From Muricea muricata (taxonomy: Eukaryota > Cnidaria > Anthozoa > Malacalcyonacea > Plexauridae), in contig OY979729.1 in the NCBI GenBank assembly GCA_963855995.1, positions 10,248,115 through 10,312,114 on the forward strand: a stretch of 64,000 nt of DNA. Reading direction: 5' to 3'. Under the pieces are notes generated by a model that did no database searches, had not been told where the DNA came from, and saw only the letters and a list, made by a program, of their open reading frames with translations. The position numbers were made by a program, and so were the translations under genes. Positions within the stretch are counted from its first letter, which is position 1. Every line of letters begins with the position of its first letter. Positions 59,180 through 64,000 of the stretch are shown piece by piece.

Positions 59180-59775
59180 GTTATTTACAAGCAAGTTGTT
59201 TCAATAACTTGGAGAAAAGCTACATCAAAATATTAAATCGCATCAAGTCTGATTTTTACTGCAGTTGTTCCAACAGACTTGTCAAGACTTGTTATCCACA
59301 AGTTTGATGCAAATTGTTGGCAATTTGCAGCAAGTCTGAAAATGTCAAGTTGCAGCAAGTCTGATTTTCACAGACTTGATGCAGCTGATGCGTTCAACAG
59401 ACTTGTTGCAAGTTGCTACGACAGACTTGTCAAGACTTGTTATCCACAAGCTTGCTGCAAGTTGTTGAAACAACTTGCAGCAAGTCCGCAAATATCAACT
59501 TGCAGCAAGTCTGATTTTCGCAACTTGCATCAGCATTGATGCGTTCAACAGACTTGCTGCAAGTTGCTACGACAGACTTGCTGCAACTTGATATCCACAA
59601 GCTTGCTGCAAGTTGTTGTAACAACTTGCAGCAAGTCTGCAAATATCAAGTTGCAGCAAGTCTGATACTCACAGACTTGCTGCAACTTGATAAAGTCAAC
59701 AGGCTTGCTGCAACTTGATGACAAGTTGCAGCAATCCGGTAAATTCCGCAACTTGCAGCAAGTCTGTGGCGTTTC
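59180..59775. mobile_element. CAAGTTGCAGCAAG tandem element
   Basis: Imperfect ~30-bp units (ACTTGCTGCAAGTTG, CAACTTGCAGCAAGTC) in both orientations, so much of it can fold on itself. The right edge GGCGTTTCTGGCTGTGT is the inverse of the 54015 edge. Short frames across it are repeat-derived. Confidence 0.7.
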
Positions 59776-59950
59776 TGGCTGTGTACTGCAGTTTACTGTA
59801 GCCTAGACACAGATCAGGTATAGAACCAGATGTCTCACTTCCTATCTATTCCTAATGTTTTCGTGTCCGCGATTTTTCGGCTGATCACGAATTGCACACG
59901 CGAGATGACGCAACCAGAGAGCACGAATTGCTCACGCAATGGCACTTGCC

Positions 59951-60871
59951 CATTGAACTATAATAGATCTGGAACGATAAGTCAGGGGGGGAAATTGAAG
60001 CCGACTTTGTGTTCACTTTGCAGGTAGACCCAGTCCTTTTTAAGAATTTCGTGAAAAAAATATCATTTTTGTATCCGTAAAATTCTTTATTTAAATCTAC
60101 TAACAGATCTCTAAGATTCAGAAATATTTAAACAATGACAGTTGAATTTATATAATATGTTATAAAATTTGACAAAAATCGTACTATCACGGAAAAATGT
60201 TGAAGCAAAGGCGAAAATTACGAAAAATCCGCCAGATTTTGGCTACTTTTTCTGAGTTTTTGAAAGTTCAAGTAAGAACTAAGACGTGAAACCACATGAA
60301 ATATTTAACTCCATGCAAAATACATCCGTATGCGAAGTTTTAGGAAGATTGAACGTTTTAGGGTCGAAAAAAATGCATTTAAAAAATACTGTTTACGAAA
60401 AATACATGGAAAACGTCAATTTCTCAATGTTTTGAAAGGGTTAAAGCAAGGATTAAAAGTTCAGGATAAAGAGGAGTACCTGGCGTTCACTGCAAAATAA
60501 GTTTGGGACTGTCTAAAAGTTTCATTATATATTTTTTATTAGTTCAAGAGCAAAGTTTTCTATGACACGTACAAACATTTGTAAATTTTTCAAAATATTA
60601 AAGTCAAAATGCTCACTTTTTGCTGCAGATAGGTGTAAGACAGTAGGAACTAAACAGGAAACCTGGTGTGAATCCAAAACAATGATATCTTTCGACAAAA
60701 ACAGTGTATTTCTTGCCAATTTTTGCTCGAAAACAAAAACTCTCACTCCTCGAAAACCAAATCTAACCTCTCCCCAGTCTTTTTGAATGTTGATTTTCCA
60801 GCGCGCCGGCTTCAGCCAATCATAGGTTCAAAACACTGAAGTTATCGTTCCAGATCTATTACAGTTCAATG
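59951..60871 (+). mobile_element. 921-bp hAT-like non-autonomous element 1
   Basis: CATTGAACTATAATAGATCT (left) pairs with the inverted right end AGATCTATTACAGTTCAATG, and pairing extends through GGAACGATAA. The 8-bp duplication CACTTGCC flanks it (59943-59950 and 60872-60879). It is related along its length to element 2 (for example a CACTCCTCG...CCCCAGTC block before the right end). No intact protein. Confidence 0.75.
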
Positions 60872-60940
60872 CACTTGCCACGCTGACGTGTACTGCTTAC
60901 GTGAGAGCACGAATTGGACACGCAACACCTCTGGCAAGTG

Positions 60941-61869
60941 CAGTGAACTCTAATACAACTGGAACGATAACTTGGCCGCCATCTTTGAAGCCAAATTGAA
61001 GGCCGCCATGTACGTCACGCCGCGAAAATATGACCTATTTTCAAAAGCTCTTTTCGACCCTTTAACTTCGTGTTTTAGAGCCAGTTAGGTGCTAAATATT
61101 TTCTAGATAGATTGAAATTTCATGTACCTCAACTTTCTAGGACGTCGAGTAAGATTTTAAAATATTTTTTGGCTGCTAAAAATGAAAAACAGTTTCGGCG
61201 AAAACTTTGTCACGAAATATCTTTTTTAAACAACTGTTACCTCTCGAGTTTTAACAGTTAGATGGAAGAGGCTGCCAAGAACTATCCGTAACCGAAGTTT
61301 AAAGCTTTAAAACTAATGCTATCTGACGAAAAATGTTAGTTTTGTACGTATTTTTAAGTCAACCATACAAATACACCACTTTGAAAACCTCGATTTACTC
61401 ACGTTTTAGAAGGGCTACAGCAAAGACCAAAAGCTCAAAATAAACAACGATACCTGGACTTTAGCACAAGATAAGTTTTGGAAGAGTTGATATGTTTTAA
61501 AGCAATATATTCTTGAGTTGAAGAGCGTAGTTTGCTTCGTAGTTTGCTTCGGCACGTTGAAACTTTCGTCATTTTCCAGAGTAAAAAACTGATAGCTCTC
61601 AATTTTTTCCGTAACCAAGTGTAGAACAGTCAGGACTATCCAGAAAACCAGGATCCAATCTTTAAAATTGAAGTCTTGCGATAAAAATTCTCATTTTTCA
61701 AGCATATTTTCGCTCAAAAACAAACTTTTCACTCCTCGTAACTTTCCCCAGTCCTTTCGAACAAGCCATTTTCCCCGCGCGGTTCCCGCCTTTTGCTTCA
61801 AATTTGGCTTCATCCAATCATAGGACGAAAACATAGGAGTTATCGTTCCAGTTGTATTAGAGTTCACTG
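60941..61869 (+). mobile_element. 929-bp hAT-like non-autonomous element 2
   Basis: CAGTGAACTCTAATACAACT (left) pairs with the inverted right end AGTTGTATTAGAGTTCACTG. The 8-bp duplication GGCAAGTG flanks it (60933-60940 and 61870-61877). CAGTGAAC ends and an 8-bp duplication fit hAT-type elements. Same orientation as element 1, diverged in sequence. Confidence 0.75.
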
Positions 61870-62218
61870 GGCAAGTGTAATGCACATTTTTTATCAGAAA
61901 AAAGATAGGGAAGTGCAGAATTTTGGCAGTTAAACGGCGATTTTAGGCGCAACTACCTATTGATCTTTATTTTCTTGACAAATTTTACTGATAAATGATA
62001 CGCTGCTTCTTTTTAGCAAGAAAGATTCACGCCACGCGAGCAAATCTGACGCGAGCGATCTCACGCGAGCAAGTCTGACGCGAGCAAATCTGACGAAGGC
62101 TGACGCGAGCTCTTCAAAATCGCGGACATAAATTTTGCTTAGTGAGACATCTGGTTCTATACCTGATCTGTGGCCTAGATACGCATTGTAAAACGCAGTG
62201 ATTGGCCGACCACCTCGA

Positions 62219-62564
62219 CACAGATTACTATTGTACCAGATGTCTATCTTCGCCAAATATCTGTTACAAGTTTTTGACATCCTTACGCGAGCTGACGAAA
62301 GATTTCCGCCATGTTCTTAGTAAGCGCAATCCACGCCATACAACGTAAGCAACAGTCTAACCGAGTCTAAAACCTATGCATGTCTGACACAGGCCTGGCC
62401 TGGACGCGAGTCTGACGCAAGTGTCCGCCATGTTCTTAGTAAGCGCAACATACGTGATATTGCGAAAAATGACGAGTGCAATTCGTGATCAGAGTGAAAA
62501 TCGAGAACACAAATTTACCTTGCGAAAACACGAAGATAGACATCTGGTACAATAGTAATCTGTG
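62219..62564. mobile_element. 346-bp MITE related to the outer element
   Basis: CACAGATTACTATTGTACCA (left) is inverted at the right end, extending through GATGTCTATCTTCG. The 7-bp duplication ACCTCGA flanks it (62212-62218 and 62565-62571). The ends match the pattern of the 59808-62172 element (CACAGAT...ACCAGATGTCT), so they are probably mobilised by the same transposase. It lies about 130 bp upstream of NLR copy C. Confidence 0.75.
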
Positions 62565-62692
62565 ACCTCGACCACTACATTCCACCAATCAACCAATAGC
62601 GTACGACCTTTCGACCAGTGCGTTTCATCTGAAAAAACCTACACACGCCCAATTGCAAATGGCGGTATTCTAGACAAGTACGAAAGACAATC

Positions 62693-64000
62693 ATGGAAAG
62701 TTGTCTAAAATTTTTGCCTCGTAAGAGCTACGATAAGAATGGTTTATTTCTTCTTATGATATTTGTATCAATTGGCGTTGTTCTTATTAGTATAGCTGGT
62801 GTTTTCGAGGCGCAAGCGACATTAGAATGTAATCCAGACAAAAACCTCGCAAGCGATGTCTCAACAAGGAAGTACATTACCACGCAATGTTTCCTCAAAT
62901 ACGCACAAGAATTTTACCCTCCGTTACCTATTTACGCTCTGGTCCTGATGAATTTTGGAATTGTGTACTTGCTCAGCATTATCCACGCTCTTTTGGTGGA
63001 ACATCGCGTGAAAATTTTCACAGAGCCATTGAGTGCAAGGACGGATGACGGCGGAGAGGAAAGTCTACCACTGTCGACGGGTACACACGTAAAAATCTCA
63101 CAACTTGTAACAAGTCTGCAGACAAGCCGTCAACAAGATGTGTTCGCACTGCTTGTACCAAGTTTGTCAACAAGTTGTTCCAAACTTGTTGACAACTTGT
63201 AACAAGCTTGACGAAAATATCAGACTTGTTACAAGGTTGTTCTAACAACTCTGATACAATCCTGTTGTAGCAAGTTTGTTACAAGATTGACAACACAAGG
63301 CTGTAACAATATCGTTATATCATGCTGTATCAGTCTTGTTGGAACAATCTTGTAACAGGTCTGATAGTCCCATCAAGCTTGTTACAATTTGTCAACAGCT
63401 TGTTTCAAACTTGTTCCGACAAATTCGGAACAAGCAGTGCGAATACATCTTGTGAACAACTTGTGAACAGACTTGTTACAACTTGTTTGCAGGTCTGTAA
63501 CAACTTGTGCGTTTTTACGTGTGTAATACAGCAGCAAGTGCAGACCCTGCGACTTATGGAAAGTGGGCTGGTCGTTATATTGTTTTCACGGCATATGTTA
63601 CGCATTTGATTGTTTGTCGTATAATACCATTGGTAGTATTCGCAGTATTGCTCTTGACATCATCGAGTTTTCCTGTCCAATTTCAATGTCATTTGCCCAC
63701 GAAAACCACGAGTACTCCCCCCGCAAATTTTACAAAAAATTCGAACTCAACGGCGGACTGCATTTATCCCATGAGCAGCAAAAATGAAATGCTAGCCACC
63801 ACGGTGGTGACAGTAAATTTCGTTGTCGGTACAGTGGCGTTCGTGGAACTTGTTTATCTGTTGTGCTCAGCATGGAAAGATCATTACCTACTTACTGACC
63901 TAGAGTTTTGTCATGTTTACCTGAGAAAGCATAAAACAATCAGAGAATTGCAAAGAATTATTAGGGAAACGATACCCAAGCAGTTGCTGCAAATTTACGA
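62693..64000 (+). pseudogene. NLR copy C, 5' part, coding exon interrupted by a MITE
   Basis: Starts MESCLKFLPRKSYDK and encodes the same four-span module as copies A and B, with loop cysteines conserved. After residue 130 (LPLSTG) a 442-bp insertion (63084-63525) breaks the frame, with a stop at 63200-63202. Homology then resumes with the rest of the module (GKWAGRYIVFTAYVTHLIV, then TM4) and runs to the window edge before NACHT. If the insertion were spliced out by the flanking GT and AG (63081 to 63531), the frame would be restored minus three residues, so it may not be dead. The gene continues outside the window. Confidence 0.75.
63084..63525. mobile_element. 442-bp MITE in NLR copy C exon, TA duplication
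   Basis: The CACACGTAAAAA left end pairs with the inverted right end TTTTTACGTGTG. TA precedes it (63082-63083) and is duplicated at its end (63524-63525). The empty site is visible in copy B (gacggg-TA-atacag). The interior is built from TTGTTACAAGTTGT and CTTGTAACAAG words in both orientations, the same loose family as the 18.4-, 31.4-, 54.1- and 59.3-kb repeats. Confidence 0.85.

Larger units (their letters stand above)
59808..62172. mobile_element. 2.4-kb outer TIR element with 7-bp target duplication
   Basis: CACAGATCAGGTATAGAACC (left) is inverted at the right end, and pairing continues through AGATGTCTCAC. GCCTAGA lies directly outside both ends (59801-59807 and 62173-62179). It contains two smaller related elements (59951-60871 and 60941-61869) and a right subterminal region rich in GACGCGAGCAAATCT-type repeats. 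No transposase recognised. Confidence 0.7.

Overview
The window is AT-rich metazoan genomic DNA. It has spliced genes with GT-AG introns, dense non-autonomous DNA transposons and several satellites. Animal-type families (a BICD-family dynein adaptor, RAD51D, NACHT-LRR receptors) and a multi-copy NLR cluster suggest a marine invertebrate, plausibly a cnidarian. That assignment is inference; no rRNA or mitochondrial marker is present.

Layout: (1) 541-10907 is a giant inverted-repeat (fold-back-like) element. Its arms are nearly 3 kb, its centre is filled by a 127-bp satellite, and the 7-mer GGCTCGC abuts both ends. (2) 12583-22939, minus strand, is an 11-exon gene for a BICDR/BICDL-type dynein-dynactin cargo adaptor. 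Its introns hold MITEs, a ~115-bp interspersed tandem repeat and a CACAC microsatellite. (3) 23-31 kb holds no gene I can support; it contains a palindrome invaded by a LINE 3' end, several MITEs and minisatellites. (4) 31181-35478, minus strand, is a RAD51D recombinase paralog, assembled exon by exon except for its N-terminus. (5) 36.1-64 kb, plus strand, carries three copies (A, B, C) of one unusual gene family, a four-pass membrane module fused to NACHT and LRR domains. A (36131-41905) is broken by two frameshifts. B (46655-52721) is open, about 1249 aa in three exons. C (62693 to the window end) has a MITE inserted in its first coding exon. A and B lie in a 7-8 kb segmental duplication that also copied a RAD51D exon. 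(6) 55532-57053 is a possible three-exon gene for a 42-aa protein. (7) 59808-62564 is a nest of related TIR elements with clean target-site duplications.

The most notable system is the NLR family. The N-terminal module has a short N-terminus, four predicted membrane spans, and two extracellular loops with two cysteines each; the second loop has N-glycosylation sequons. This is the topology of innexin/pannexin-type large-pore channels, placed directly ahead of a NACHT ATPase and 29-residue LRRs. If confirmed, it would be a membrane channel-like innate immune receptor. The fold and function are inference from topology; the NACHT and LRR assignments are firm.
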